64,000 nucleotides of DNA from Eucommia ulmoides (GCA_016647705.1 CM028326.1:41535546-41599545), one strand, 5' to 3'; shown: positions 22,174-32,591, numbered from the stretch's first letter. Notes: generated by a model from the sequence alone, not told the origin. Numbers and translations: made by a program.

Positions 22174-22523
22174 GTATGTTTGGTTGAAGGATATAGAAGG
22201 AGGAAAAATAATATTTTGTGTATATTAAAAAAAGAAAAAACTAATATATTTTTTGTTTAATTTACTATTTTACCCTTACTATAAATAAAATGAATATTTG
22301 TTATATAAAATAAATGGGTAAAATGGTAATTTTGACTTTTTTCTCCATCCTCTTTTCATTTTCTCCCCAAATTTGGGAGGGAAAAAAATAGATCATTTCA
22401 CCTCCAATTTTGATTTCCTTTTTCCTTTTCACCTCTAACCAAACACATTCGGAGGAGAAAAATTAGTCATTTTACCTTCTGTTTTCATTTCCCTTTCCCT
22501 TTTTCACATCCAACCAAACATAC
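22174..22523. mobile_element. Small MITE nested in the MULE
   Basis: Terminal inverted repeats GTATGTTTGGTTG / CAACCAAACATAC, with an extra inner pair around 22430-22460 (CTAACCAAACACATT). About 350 bp, AT-rich, non-coding. The TATGTTTGGTT end is typical of Harbinger- or hAT-type MITEs; the flanking TTA is suggestive of a 3-bp TSD but displaced by one base on the right. Confidence 0.65.
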
Positions 22524-22604
22524 TTTAAAACCCTAGTTTCGTACAGATCTGAACCTCCAAAGGTTGAGTTTTTTTTTTTTTTTTTTTTTTAATTTTTTTT
22601 TTTT

Positions 22605-22960
22605 ATGAGTTTGACTTTCTCACACATAGAGTCGAAGAGATTGTTTCGATCAACAAAGAAAATCGGGGTTTCATTCGCGAACCCTAGCAACGGAAGAGGC
22701 GAATTCGTCTCTGCGGCAAGAGACTCCGTCGAGAGTCGATGCACCGGTTTTAGTCGATTCTTCAGGCCTCAATCGGTTGGTTTTTGCAAGATCTGTATTT
22801 TTTTTATGTTGTTGGGTTGTAGAGATAAATAGAGAGAGAGCAGATGGGAGAAAAAAACAAATAGAAATAGAGAGAGAGTGAGAGAGAGCAGTTGATGGTG
22901 GCGAGGCTGTGGACTTGCCATGGTCAGATCTATTTGGCGGCGGTGGTGGTAGTTGGATCA
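22605..22960 (+). other. Gene-like segment carried in the MULE
   Basis: A 75-codon frame (22605-22832) and GC-richer sequence around it look like the 5' end of a host gene. The segment then turns into GAGA-rich sequence and the right TIR. I recognise no protein. It could be a captured first exon plus UTR or a chance frame. Confidence 0.35.
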
Positions 22961-23362
22961 CCGGATTGAGAAGTGGTGGAAGAGACCAAGGAAAGAGGGG
23001 GGAAAATAAAAATAAGAAAATTATACATGGTCTGATCCGTTTTATGTTTCCTACTTTCCTCTTTTCTTTTTTATATTTTTCTAGAGGGAGAAAGAAAAAG
23101 GCATGCTTAAGATAATAGAAAAAAATATTTTGACCTCTAAAAATTTAGATGACTTTTTAAATTCCCATTGAATAAAAAAGACTAAAATGCTTTTAATAAA
23201 ATGTTGACAGTTAGTTTGACTTAACAGAATCTTACTCTTGGACTAATTTAGAACAAAAATAAAATGTTAAAGACCCAATGTGTCGACTTTTAAATATCGG
23301 GAGCCAATTAAATATTTGAGCTATTTCTCATGGACCAAAAATGTTATTTTCCCTTATTTGGT

Positions 23363-23599
23363 TAGTTAAAAAAACATGTTAGTGGCATTACGTAGATAGA
23401 TTTCATGGTACCACTCATTTCTCTAATCACTTTCTATAATAGAACCCGTGGAATAGTGAAAAAGTGCCTGTTCTATATTTGATTTCCGCAACCCATTTCT
23501 TTTTCAAAGTTGCCTCGATTGTCGTTCCTAAATAAAAACCAAGTCATTTTCGACCTAATTGAGCCATGACTAAACAACTGATTCGTTCATATCCCCAAT
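23363..23599. other. Non-coding flank, no feature seen
   Basis: AT-rich sequence between the MULE and repeat family Y. No gene or terminal repeat recognised. Confidence 0.45.
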
Positions 23600-23880
23600 C
23601 TTGGATGGTATTATTTATGGAATTTTGGTGGGAATATTCCTAAAAAAATTTGAAAAGTTATTGAGCAATCCCAAATTTATACTATTTTAATTGTATTCAA
23701 AAATTATTTTAAATTTAATTTGTAGTCTGCAGTTAGTTGTAACTAGTAAAGGTGAGATGATTTCAACTATAATATTATTTAGTCATTTTAATCACAAATA
23801 TGGTGGTGGTAGACGGCGGTCGTAATTGGAGGGAGAAGGCGGCGAACACTGGCAACTTGTGGTCGACAATTAGAGATGAC
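23600..23880 (+). repeat. Repeat family Y, copy 1
   Basis: Shares with 29105-29385, in the same orientation, blocks such as AATTTTGGTGGGAATATT, TTATTGAGCAATCC, GATTTCAACTA and ACAAATATGGTGG, then GTAGACGG and TGGCAACYTGTGG. The copies are diverged but collinear over 280 bp. Superfamily unknown. Confidence 0.75.
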
Positions 23881-24298
23881 AATTGAACCTGAACCGATAG
23901 GTGTCCGAACTGTTAGTTTGGACCTACACACATATATTATCCCTATTTTTATTTAAGTTTAATCGGAGGTAGCCCCATTTTGAAGAAGAAAATTAAAATG
24001 GGCTTTTGAGCCCGACTTATTTTTTTAACAAAACACTATTTATAAAAATAAATTAAAACAAAAAACTCCATAAATTAAAATTGAAATTTTCAAACTTACA
24101 CTTTTTTAAAAGAAATTCTAATTATCCTATAAATTAATCAAACTCTAATTACCCTACATGTTAAAAAAAAAATATATAAATGGAAGAAGAAAGAAAAAAA
24201 AATCTCGGAAGAAAAAGATCGACCCACTCCATCACCATCCTCTTCCATCGTCACTGGTCATCACCACCGTCTTCCACTCCGCCACTACCACCGCCTTT

Positions 24299-24451
24299 GA
24301 AGCCATTTATAAAGCACATACTGAAACTGGCAAAATCAAGGGGCATTACTTGAATACTACTGCAGGTACATGTGGAGAAATGATCAAAAGTGTTGTATCT
24401 GCTAGAGAATTGGGAGTTCATATTGTAATGCATGACTACTTAACAAGGGGA
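24299..24451 (+). pseudogene. rbcL: Plastid rbcL fragment in nuclear DNA (NUPT)
   Basis: Fifty-one codons match the Rubisco large subunit in its central region (about residues 230-280): [31 protein letters not shown] and IVMHDYLT. The chloroplast enzyme fixes CO2 in the stroma; this copy cannot, because it is only 153 bp. It has about ten substitutions relative to the usual plant sequence, including conserved positions (Thr for Ala before TAGTC, His for Pro before IVMHDYLT, Arg for Gly after it). It sits in frame inside a longer open frame (24158-24544) whose flanks are unrelated sequence. Plastid-to-nucleus DNA transfer is the natural explanation. Confidence 0.92.
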
Positions 24452-24505
24452 CTCGACCAAGAGTATCGGCTACCAGCAATATCAGATTTCTCTATTTCTT
24501 TCTCT

Positions 24506-24714
24506 AGATCTGGTCATTGTCGCCAGACTCTGTTCACGATCTAGCCGGTAACGACCAGTTTGTGAATTAATGGCCAAGATTTGGTTGTTGTCAACCAAAA
24601 CTGTTAACAATCTTCCCAGTGATGGCCAGATCATGAATTATAGGCCAAGATCTAGCCGTTGTCAACCAGATCTGTTCATGATTTGGCCAGATACGATCAA
24701 TATTTGGCCGGCAT
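24506..24714. repeat. 71-bp tandem repeat, three units
   Basis: Units start AGATCTGGTCATTGTC (24506), AGATTTGGTTGTTGTC (24577) and AGATCTAGCCGTTGTC (24648). Each contains a CTGTTMAYRAT block and a GGCCA near its end. Spacing is 71 bp for both intervals. Units are diverged from each other. Confidence 0.85.
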
Positions 24715-24736
24715 GGCCAAATATGATTGTGTGTGT

Positions 24737-24737
24737 G

Positions 24738-24777
<40 letters not shown>

Positions 24778-24890
24778 GAATTTTCATATTTTTTTTTTGT
24801 ATATGTTGAAATGAAATTTTGTTTTTTTGGTTATTTTGCAGATTTTTTTCCTATGTTAAAATGTATATATATATATATGTGTGTGTGTGT
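24737..24890. repeat. TA and TG microsatellites
   Basis: (TA)n of about 36 bp at 24738-24774 and a second TA/TG run at about 24862-24890. ORFs predicted over them are low-complexity artefacts. Confidence 0.9.
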
Positions 24891-24919
24891 TAATTGTGTA
24901 GTTTTGATATTTGCTGTTG

Positions 24920-25260
24920 ATTAGTTATTATGGTAGTTGTAGTGGCGATAGTGAAAATTTTGTGTGGTGGCTGTGATGATAATTAATATTTGTTGTTGTG
25001 GTGGTATTGATAAGAATATTCACTATGATGGTAATGGTGTTGATTGATAGTGCATAATGACTGTAAGAATGATGACAATGATGGTAGTTTAATGTTTGTT
25101 GCAGTGATGGTGACAGTGATAGCAAATGTTAGCTGTGGTTGTGACGATAGTTAACAAATATTTGCTACAGTGGTGAAAAGGCAATACAAAATATTTACTA
25201 TGGTAGTAGTGGTAATAAGAATATTTGTTGTAGTTGTGATAATATTGAATATTTTATGTG
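24920..25260. repeat. GTGGT/GATGATR low-complexity tract
   Basis: A degenerate series of TGTTGTGGTGGT, GATGGTAATGGTG and GTGATGATAAT-like motifs with no coding signature on either strand. Likely a decayed trinucleotide-type repeat. Confidence 0.55.
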
Positions 25261-25479
25261 GTGATTAATATTTATTATCAAAAAAATTAATTGAAGGGTA
25301 TTTTTGATAAAAAAATAAAATATATTTTTAAAATTTAGGTTTTCATGAAATAAAAAAAATGGATGGGAATAAACTTGAGTAGTAGGCCTATGGGCAAAAA
25401 ACCCTTTCTGCTCTCTCTCTCCTTTCTCTGCTATTTCTGTTGGGAAAAAAAAAAAGAAAAAAAAAAAAGACTTAATCTT

Positions 25480-25560
25480 GGCGTTGTGAACGCCGGGACT
25501 AAGCCAAAAAAATAAATTTAAAAACGGTCCCGTTGTTCACAATACCGGGATTCTCGGACC
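25480..25560. repeat. Short inverted GGCGTT/GAACGCC motifs
   Basis: GGCGTTGTGAACGCC forms a small hairpin, and the GTCCCGTTGTTCACAA stretch after it is a partial inverted copy of TTGTGAACGCCGGGAC. This resembles subterminal repeats of plant DNA transposons, but no element borders are clear. Confidence 0.45.
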
Positions 25561-25904
25561 CAACAAATAAGTTCAAACTCTCTTGTTAGATTTTTTTTTT
25601 TTTAAAAAAAATATTTATTATATAAAGAACTCGGAAAAGGGAATATAAATTCATCTTACCAGGAAATCCGCTTCGGCAAGATCTCCGGTACCGAGATCAG
25701 ATTCTGCACTCTGCACGAACTGGACATGTAGAAGACAAGGCTCGATCGTTGCGACGCCGGTCCAACATCGTAACCTTGCCAAATCATTTATGGGATGGCT
25801 GAACTGAGACAAAACGAGAGTGAGAGAAAAATGCCTCGAGGGAACATGGAGGAATTAGGGAAATTGGCTAATTGGGGAATAAATCGTATCACATTTGAAA
25901 AAAG

Positions 25905-26090
25905 AGAAAAACCCAGACAGTTCAACAAGAACCGTTCCAGTTCACCGGTTCAACGATTGAACCAGTTCGAACTAGCTGGTTCAATGGTTCTGATGGTAAA
26001 ACGGGTTTGAGGGGTTAACTAGACCAGAAATATGGCTAGGTGGCAGTTCAATCGTTTGAACCGGGTGGTCCAGTCCGGTCTTTAAAATAT
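25905..26090. repeat. ACCGGTTCAA fold-back repeat
   Basis: Arms ACCGGTTCAACGATTGAAC (25944-25962) and its inverted partner (26046-26066) have one mismatch and a one-base difference. The ends read CCCAGACAGTTC and CCGGTCTTTAAAATATTG. Such CCGGTTCAA fold-backs are dispersed in plant genomes; the superfamily is not assigned. Confidence 0.65.
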
Positions 26091-27495
26091 TGTCAAAAGC
26101 TATCCATTTTTATAATTCAAAGAGAGGGATTTAGAAGATTTGAATATATTTCAATTATGAACAACTTATTATGTGATCCCTATTGATATAGTTCATGTAT
26201 TTTGAGGTTCTCTTAGTTTAAATGATTTAATATTTCTTATTTCTATGATTTCTATTTAGGAATAATTTTATGGACTTAAATGAGAGTTTTAAAAGTTATT
26301 TTTAATTAGAATATACCCGAAATGAAAGGTAATGATATATGGGTCCTTAGAGTGTCATTTTATGTCGTATCTTTGAAAATATAGTCGATGGAATGCTAGT
26401 TATTGGTCTATTTTAATATCGACCTGCGGGAATTGAGTTAGACACATCAAGAATATCAGTTTGAGCTTTTATAAGAGTGAGTTTTACGCTAAGATATTTA
26501 TGAGAGATTCGTTATAAGTTCTTGATCTAAAGCACTTGTTGTTTCGTGTCACCGATTTGATTTCTACTTGCTACATTGTCATTGCCTTCAACATTTTCTC
26601 GGTTAGATCTATCCAAGTTTTTTTAATTTTCTTTGAAGTTTTATTTATCTTGAATTGCTTGGTATAGGATTGTTAGAAAAATTGTTTTGAACTTAAAAAC
26701 CTGAAAATATTTTTAAACAATTTTTGTTTGATTATCTGATTACGTGCTAAATTCGTATTACCCACTTTATTTATTAATCAAATTTGAATTGCCTCACATA
26801 TCTATCACGTCGTAATTACTTGAAACATTAATTGAGTATATTCGTATTGAGGTGGTAGAAGCTATTTGTGGGAAGAAACTCATCTTTTTTTGTATTTGTG
26901 AGTTTGAGAGGATTAGACACGTTTGAGACGGTGTGTAGTTAAAGTAGCTAGGTTTCGATCTTTTTCCTATAAAAAATATTAGAGTTTGATCTTTATCCTG
27001 CAAAAATGTTAGATTATTCTTTTTCCTTGAAAAAAAATAGGTTTTGATTCATCCTATAATTAAATTATTTTTTGAGTGATTTATAATAGTTTATCCTTCC
27101 CTGTGAAAAGGATAAGGAGAGAGTGTTAGACTTATATTTAGCCTGGTAAAAAGATAGGGTTCATCCTTAACCCGTGAAAATGGTAAATTGTAGAAGTTGA
27201 TTCTGTGCCTGTAAAAGAATCGTGAATTGTAAGGATTTGGTTCTTATCTGGTAAAGGAATCAAGGAGTTTAGTACATTGCGAATTTTTGTGGAGCTCGGG
27301 GGATTAGACGTATGCAAGATTAGCTTGACTGAATCAATATAAATTTTTATGTGCTACATTGATTTATTTTCTATTTTGTGTTTGGGTGTGCACTTAGTAT
27401 TAAACACATATCCGTTACGGATAAAGATAATAATTGATTTAGAAAAATTAATCATTTGTGTTTAAGTGCTTGGTTGTTAAATTTTTGTTACTACC

Positions 27496-28784
27496 TGAGT
27501 ATTGTGATTTACATAGTTTCGTATTATCTCGACTAATCGTAACTCGTTTGTTTTCTAATTACTATACTAAGATAAACTACAACTATTGGGTTAGTTTTAA
27601 TTACACTAATTACTTAGGTATTAATCTCTTTCATATAATGCATAATCGATGTCATTTAATTAGCTATAACGGTTTTTATCTAATCCGACAACCTTTGTAT
27701 CAATAACTCCTCCGCTACCTCTCCCGAGTGTAAGAAGGGGGATTACACGACTTCGTGTCAGCGAAGAAGTCCCCTTCAACGCCTTAACGACCCTAGGTCC
27801 CGTGAGTTTTGAGCCAACGTCACGGGTTGCATACGTTCTAACGCCCTCCCGGGTCGTTAGAAAGTCACATTGTATTTACCCTAGTCCGAATTCGGGGTTA
27901 CCTCTCCCGAGTGTCAAACCCCGTATTCTCGTTTTATCAATACAAGCATCGGATTTAGACAAACAACACGTTAAAGTAACATTAATTCATTCAACTAAAT
28001 GGTTACATGATTTCAACTACACCTAAGTAACATTTAACTACTACTATAAGATCTTAGCCATATACCATACAAAATAAGAGGGATTCAACATTCTTAGATA
28101 TGAAAAAGTGATTACAAAGAATAAAACAAGAGAGAAATGATCAAATCTAGAAGTGAAACGGTTCACTGTCACTAATGATCGATCCGCAAGTTATCCTTCT
28201 TTATCCGAATGATGAACCTCCTTCTTGATCTTCAAAATATAGCTTAAGAGCTCTCTACTAGGGTTAGAGTTCTTCAACTCCCAGTTTCAGACGTGGGCAA
28301 AGGGGTATTTATAAGCCTAGGGGTTCAAAATATCTAAACAGATATTTTGACCTGTTCTGCGATTTCCGCCTAAGCGGAATTTCTACCGCTTAGGCGGAGG
28401 ACTAACTTTTTGGCTCCTTATCTTTCTGACGGAATTCCGCCTAGGCGGTGGAAACTTCGCCTAGGCGGATTCAATACTTCAGCTCTTGCAACCTTCTGAT
28501 GGATTTCGGCCTAGGCGGATTTCAAATCTTCAGTTTTTGCATCTTTCTGATGAATTTCCACCTAGGCGGTGGAAACTTCGCCTAGGTGGAATTGCTCTGT
28601 TATTTGAAACCTCATTTTTTCATCTTTTTGGCTACCCCTTTCGTACCATTTCGCTCGGTTTGCCGATTGTTTATGTCCCTGCTCCTGACTAATAAAAACA
28701 ACTAAAACGGTATTCAAACTTCAATAAAATACTCGAAAACTGGCAAATTCGGTTTAAAATTAGATAAGTATTTTACACCTATCA
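27496..28784 (-). mobile_element. Athila-like solo LTR nested in a SIRE-like LTR
   Basis: Read on the minus strand it starts TGATAGGTGTAAAATACTT (28784 downwards) and ends ...ACTCA at 27496. It is flanked by 5-bp repeats CTACC (27491-27495) and CTATC (28785-28789), one mismatch. It matches the 5' LTR at 61415-63073 in inverted orientation, sharing GGGTTACCTCTCCCGAGTGTC, CGTGTCAGCG/ACGAAGTC blocks and clusters of CGCCTAGGCG palindromes (28366-28600). No coding sequence. The SIRE-like sequence is continuous when it is removed. Confidence 0.88.
28366..28600. repeat. CGCCTAGGCG palindrome cluster in Athila-like LTR
   Basis: Six or more near-palindromes of the form CCGCCTAGGCGG or CCGCTTAGGCGG at intervals of 15-60 bp. 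The same kind of cluster occurs at 61629-62040 in the other LTR copy. Confidence 0.88.
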
Positions 28785-28832
28785 CTATCTAATTAACTTC
28801 CTCTCTTGGTAGCTCTTTAGTCTAACAAAACG

Positions 28833-29104
28833 GTTAGGTTTAAAAATTCACTTTTAAAAAACTAATGGTTTATGGTCTATGGTTTAATTTTAGGTTTGGT
28901 ATAAAACCTAACAGTTTTTAGAAACCAAGGTTTGGTATAAAACCATCCAATTGTGTTTGGTAGTGGCAAACGACAACGGTGGTCTGACAATTGTGCTTCA
29001 ATGGTTCATTTCATAAAGTTAATGCATTTGTTTTTAGTTATAATCAACTTAAAAAATGAAAAAATAGAGTGAAAATTAAGTCTAATTCGTGGGATTGATA
29101 TTGA
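28833..29104. other. Non-coding, GGTTTGGTATAAAACC duplicated
   Basis: The block GGTTTGGTATAAAACC occurs twice (about 28893 and 28930). No gene or element border recognised. Confidence 0.5.
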
Positions 29105-29385
29105 AAGTATATTGTAAACTTGGATATATTAATTTTGGTGGGGATATTTCGAAAAAATTGGGCCATTTATTGAGCAATCCGAAATTTATACTATTTTTAT
29201 AATTGTATTTAAAAATTATAAAATCTATAATTGATTGTGATTGAAAAAAATTACATGATTTCAACTAGAATATTGCTTAATCTTTTTAGTTACAAATATG
29301 GTGGCGGTAGACGGTGATGACAGGCAGTGGTGTTAATCGAAGGCAAATGGTGGCGAAAATTGGCAACCTGTGGCGGACAATAGCA
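29105..29385 (+). repeat. Repeat family Y, copy 2
   Basis: Second collinear copy of the 23600-23880 repeat; see that entry for the shared blocks. The 60-codon minus-strand frame here is a by-product and is not open in the other copy. Confidence 0.75.
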
Positions 29386-30988
29386 ATCAGTGACGGACAG
29401 TGGTCCGATTATAGTGCGGCAATGGTTCATGCCATAAAATTAATGTTTTTTTTTTCTTCGTTTTATCAACTTAAAAAGCAAAAATTAACTTCAAATTAAG
29501 CCTAAAAAAAATCATGGGATAGATATTAATAGTAGAGCAAGCAACAAAAGGAACGCAAGTCGTATTTTTTTTTGTTTTATGCTTGTTAAAGTATAACCAA
29601 ACATGTTTGTGAATGTTTCATTCGAGCTTATGTCAAATTTAAAACAAAAAAATAATTGAATGTTTTGACAATCTATGACTTCTAAAAAGGGGTAATTTTG
29701 AGAGAGAGAACAAAAAACAATTGGCCCAACAGTATTTAATTTTAATGTCGGTTCAGAGTTCAAATCTCACTTTCCCTAAATATGATACTACTTATCAAGA
29801 GAGAGAGAGAACAAATACAATAAGAAAATTATTTGGAGTGCTATAAATTGAACTGACCTTTAAATTCATTTTTCCTATAAAAAATAAAATAAAATAAAAT
29901 GATTTGCACATAAACAATTGCTTAGGTGGCTTTTGTTTAATGTGTTTTTTGCAAGTAGAAGCAAAAAAACAGAACCAGAAATAGTAAAACAAATGCCACC
30001 TTAATCGATTACAGAATAATGGGATTTGTATGATCATAATTTTCTTCTTGTGTGTTGTGTGAGGTGAAGCCGAAGTTATTTTGAAGAGGCATTTCGTCGT
30101 CTTCTTCTTCTCATTGATCTCCACATAATAGCAGAAGGGTCTGGGCATATCTTGTATGGAATCTTTGGCGGTGTAACATCCGGGATACTGCCACAACAGT
30201 AACACATTTTTTGTTACTTTATCATATATTTCTGTTTGGTCTAAACATAAATTGCTGAAAGTGGTGGGTGAAATTTGAATGTGATTCTTCTTTTGTTTCT
30301 TTTTAAGAATTGAGATAACGGACATATGTTAGAAACCATATCACATATTCTCAGGTTATACAATAGCGAAAATCTCATTTATCTTATTTGTTACTAAAAA
30401 CTTTTTTTGAAAGATATTGTACGTTGCACTCAACTTAGAAGTCATTCCATTGAGAATTTCTTATTTACTAATAAAAAGACTTTTTTAGGTATATAATCAA
30501 TGGCATTCAACAACCTAGCTTATTCCTCAGCCACCACCTAAACACCCACCAGCGCCATCGTTGCACTCCTGTCAGCTGTAGTCGTGCCTCTATCAACGCC
30601 ACCTATCGTGCCTACCTTCGCAGGCTGCCATCTAGCACATATCTACTAGTCAGTGTCGTCGACGCACTTCTATCACCGTCGTAGGTCACTGTCTAGTGGC
30701 TCTCCACCGTCACATCCCAGTGCTACTGTTGCGGTCTGTTCGTCGCCAGTAAATTGTGGTTGTTCTTTGACTTTCTCTGCACTGCGGCTATTGCCCATCA
30801 TTATTGTTCCACATCCGTCGGTTTTCCAGGTGTCCTAAACACAATAGTTTATTTTATTTATTGTAAGATTGGGAAATCGAGTATCTGCTTACCCTCAGTA
30901 CATTGTTTATTCTTTTCCCAGAAAATAGTTTGTCATCTCTTGGCTTCGTCAAATTGTTTGCTTCCAGAATCTCGTATAATCTGGGCAC
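29386..30988. other. Non-coding sequence; unrecognised minus ORF at 29795-30325
   Basis: A 176-codon minus-strand frame (29795-30325) is the second longest in the window, but its composition (Lys, Phe, Ile rich, with AT-rich codons) fits chance in AT-rich DNA. I recognise no domain. The stretch from about 30530 is C-rich (CCACCACC, CGTCGTCG-like) and probably forms the leader of the copia gag fragment that follows. Confidence 0.4.
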
Positions 30989-31300
30989 ATGGCTTTCATA
31001 AAAAAAGGAGATGTTCAATCAAAGACTATTCCTACCCTGCCTTTGGCCACCCGCCTAGATCTACCTTGTGACGCCAATGCCCCAGCCCAACGTGTAACAA
31101 CGGTGTTACTAAATGGGACAAATTTCCATGTGTGGTCTTGTTCCCTATGTCTCCACCTTGGTGCAAAACTCAAAATCGAATGGTTCGCGCGCACTGAGCC
31201 AATGCGGGACAGCACCAATCCCACGTTCGTCTAGTGAGATGCGAAGAACTGTAGCATCCTAGGGTGGATATTCAATTCAACGGAGGAATTGATTTGTTTA
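30989..31300 (+). pseudogene. Ty1/copia gag fragment
   Basis: The ORF 30989-31234 has the N-terminal copia gag signature NAPAQRVTTVLLNGTNFHVW followed by SCSLCLHLGAK and a TEP..DSTNPTF segment. After an in-frame stop the match resumes with ILGWIFNSTEELI (to about 31297). In live elements this protein forms the virus-like particle core. No pol sequence follows, so only a piece remains. Confidence 0.8.
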
Positions 31301-31992
31301 AATATTAGGTTTTGATGATGTCATACTACGGATATCAATGTAATGGATTGAATCATGTCATGCTTATATCTACATGCTTATACTTTATGTGACTATGTAA
31401 CTACGCCATATATATCTATATTATGCATAAGATATAATTATTCATTCATATGTAATGCATGTGATTACTTGAGGATCTTTAAGATATACTATGTTTATTT
31501 ACGCATGTGATCATTCGGGAGTAAATTTACCACTAATGACCTAACTTGGCCACTAAAGGCTTAACTACTTATTAGTGGTGACCTAATTTCTCCAGCAATT
31601 GAGATTTAACTAAAAAATTGGTCCGAGAAATCCCTATAAATAGGAGTCTCATTCTTCACCAAAGAACACAACAAGTCTTGCCTACAAAACACAAGTCTTC
31701 CATTCAACTCTATAGTTGAAGACAAGTCCAAGTTTAAGAACGAAACAGGCAATCTGAATTCTCGAGCCTACACTTCTTACTAGAGGGCGGTAAACTCTAC
31801 CTTAGTATAAATCCTGCTTCTTAAAATATATTTTTTCTCTAAACAACAATGAATTATTCTCATGTCGGAGGGGCTTTATGGAGAACCTAACCCCCCCAGT
31901 ATCTAAGCCTTGTTTTGCAAGGAAAGGTCAATGAAGTCAATCTGGTGGAATTAAACCACATTGACTGTGATCTACTTAACTAGATTTCGGCA
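31300..31992 (+). repeat. Probable 5' LTR of a Tat-like gypsy element
   Basis: Non-coding, promoter-like stretch ending near TTTCGGCA before a primer-binding-site-like TTTGGTGCC; followed by a Tat-type gag. It contains a TATA box and a C/A-rich transcript-leader-like stretch. The left border and matching 3' LTR are not visible, so limits are tentative. Confidence 0.5.
31635..31642 (+). promoter_or_regulatory. TATA box in Tat-like LTR
   Basis: TATAAATA in CCCTATAAATAGGAG, about 350 bp before the presumed LTR end; a good core promoter match. Confidence 0.55.
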
Positions 31993-31997
31993 TCATT

Positions 31998-32017
31998 CGT
32001 TTGGTGCCTCATGTGGG
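31998..32017 (+). other. Degenerate primer-binding site
   Basis: TTTGGTGCCTCATGTGGGAA resembles the TTTGGCGCCGTCTGTGGGAA boundary sequence common in Tat-lineage gypsy elements. Two or more substitutions. Confidence 0.5.
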
Positions 32018-32083
32018 AATGACAAATAATTGTTCTCACAAATCTCATCAACTACGTTAATAGTTACTCTGAGATTCAGAATC

Positions 32084-32591
32084 ATGACCAATGAAAATGA
32101 AAGCAAAAGACAATCGATCCGTATGACTGATCATGATGTTGGTCCTTCAGAGGAGTCACCTACGCTCTTGATGGAATTGATGAAGGAGATCTGTGATATC
32201 TCTTAGATTGTCCAGTACCTAACTAGACAGGCTAATCAAAGTCAACTACCTCTGCTGCTGACAGTCCCCAAAGGATACGTGCTACCTATCACTGAGGCAC
32301 AACTTATTACCAACGAAAGATGGAGTGTTCGTCGCGAACAGCGCCAACAGGATGAGCGTTGGCAAGGGCAACGTGATCTTTATTTGACAATTGGAGAGGA
32401 TTTGAAAGGAGAGAGATGAGTTGTGTCGAGGAAGTTAGAACACGACAAGGCCTTTGAGTTCCGTGGTTTGAAAATATCCCCAGCGTCTACTCGCGACTAG
32501 GACCCCAAGCATTCTCAATGCGAGCAGATGATAGGGTGAATGGAGTACCTGCACGTAAAAAGAGATACGCCCTACCTGGTTCATGGGTAAG
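32084..32591 (+). pseudogene. Tat-like gypsy gag, N-terminal part
   Basis: The frame starts at an ATG (32084) with MTNENESKRQ and is broken by stops at about 32203 and 32417. It is rich in Glu, Gln and Arg (RREQRQQDERWQ), as in Tat-type gag leaders. The frame is interrupted at 32592 by a solo LTR and continues at 35180. Confidence 0.6.

Larger units (their letters stand above)
21322..23353. mobile_element. Non-autonomous MULE with long TIRs
   Basis: Inverted repeats of roughly 250-270 bp form the ends (left start GAGAAAATGACTTTTCTGG; right end, reversed, GGGAAAATAACATTTTTGG). Further matching blocks include GTCGACACATTGGGT and AAAAAGTCATCTAAA. A perfect 9-bp direct repeat TTATTTGGT flanks it (21313-21321, 23354-23362), the TSD length of Mutator-like elements. 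No transposase. The interior is more GC-rich than the surroundings and holds gene-like segments (21800-22010, 22600-22960), so it may be a Pack-MULE. Confidence 0.93.
26110..28827 (-). mobile_element. SIRE-like LTR, copy 3, truncated and interrupted
   Basis: Collinear with 55935-57358: TATTGATATAGTTCATGTATTTTG, a GGTGGTAGAAGCT block, and the ladder of 'gattaggttttgatc/cctgtgaaaa' motifs. It resumes at 28790 after an Athila-like insertion with CTAATTAACTTCCTCTCTTGG and ends TCTAACA at 28827, the inverted LTR start. The part corresponding to the palindrome cluster and the LTR end is missing on the left, so it is a truncated solo LTR. Confidence 0.8.

Noticed and set aside
24727-24924. ORF with long Tyr-Ile alternation
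   Set aside because: Translation of TA microsatellites.
25439-25565. 127-bp TGTTGGG...CCCAACA unit as a tiny LTR
   Set aside because: No target-site duplication, no primer-binding site; the ends are probably a chance inverted pair.
28366-28600. Repeat-spacer array resembling CRISPR
   Set aside because: CCGCCTAGGCGG motifs are irregularly spaced, degenerate and part of an LTR present twice in the window.
29795-30325. 176-codon minus-strand ORF as a gene
   Set aside because: Lys/Phe/Ile-rich translation typical of AT-rich chance frames, no domain or splice structure recognised.
30653-31071. ORFs at 30653-30838 and 30754-31071 as genes
   Set aside because: Overlapping frames in a C-rich leader; only the frame from 30989 has the copia gag signature.
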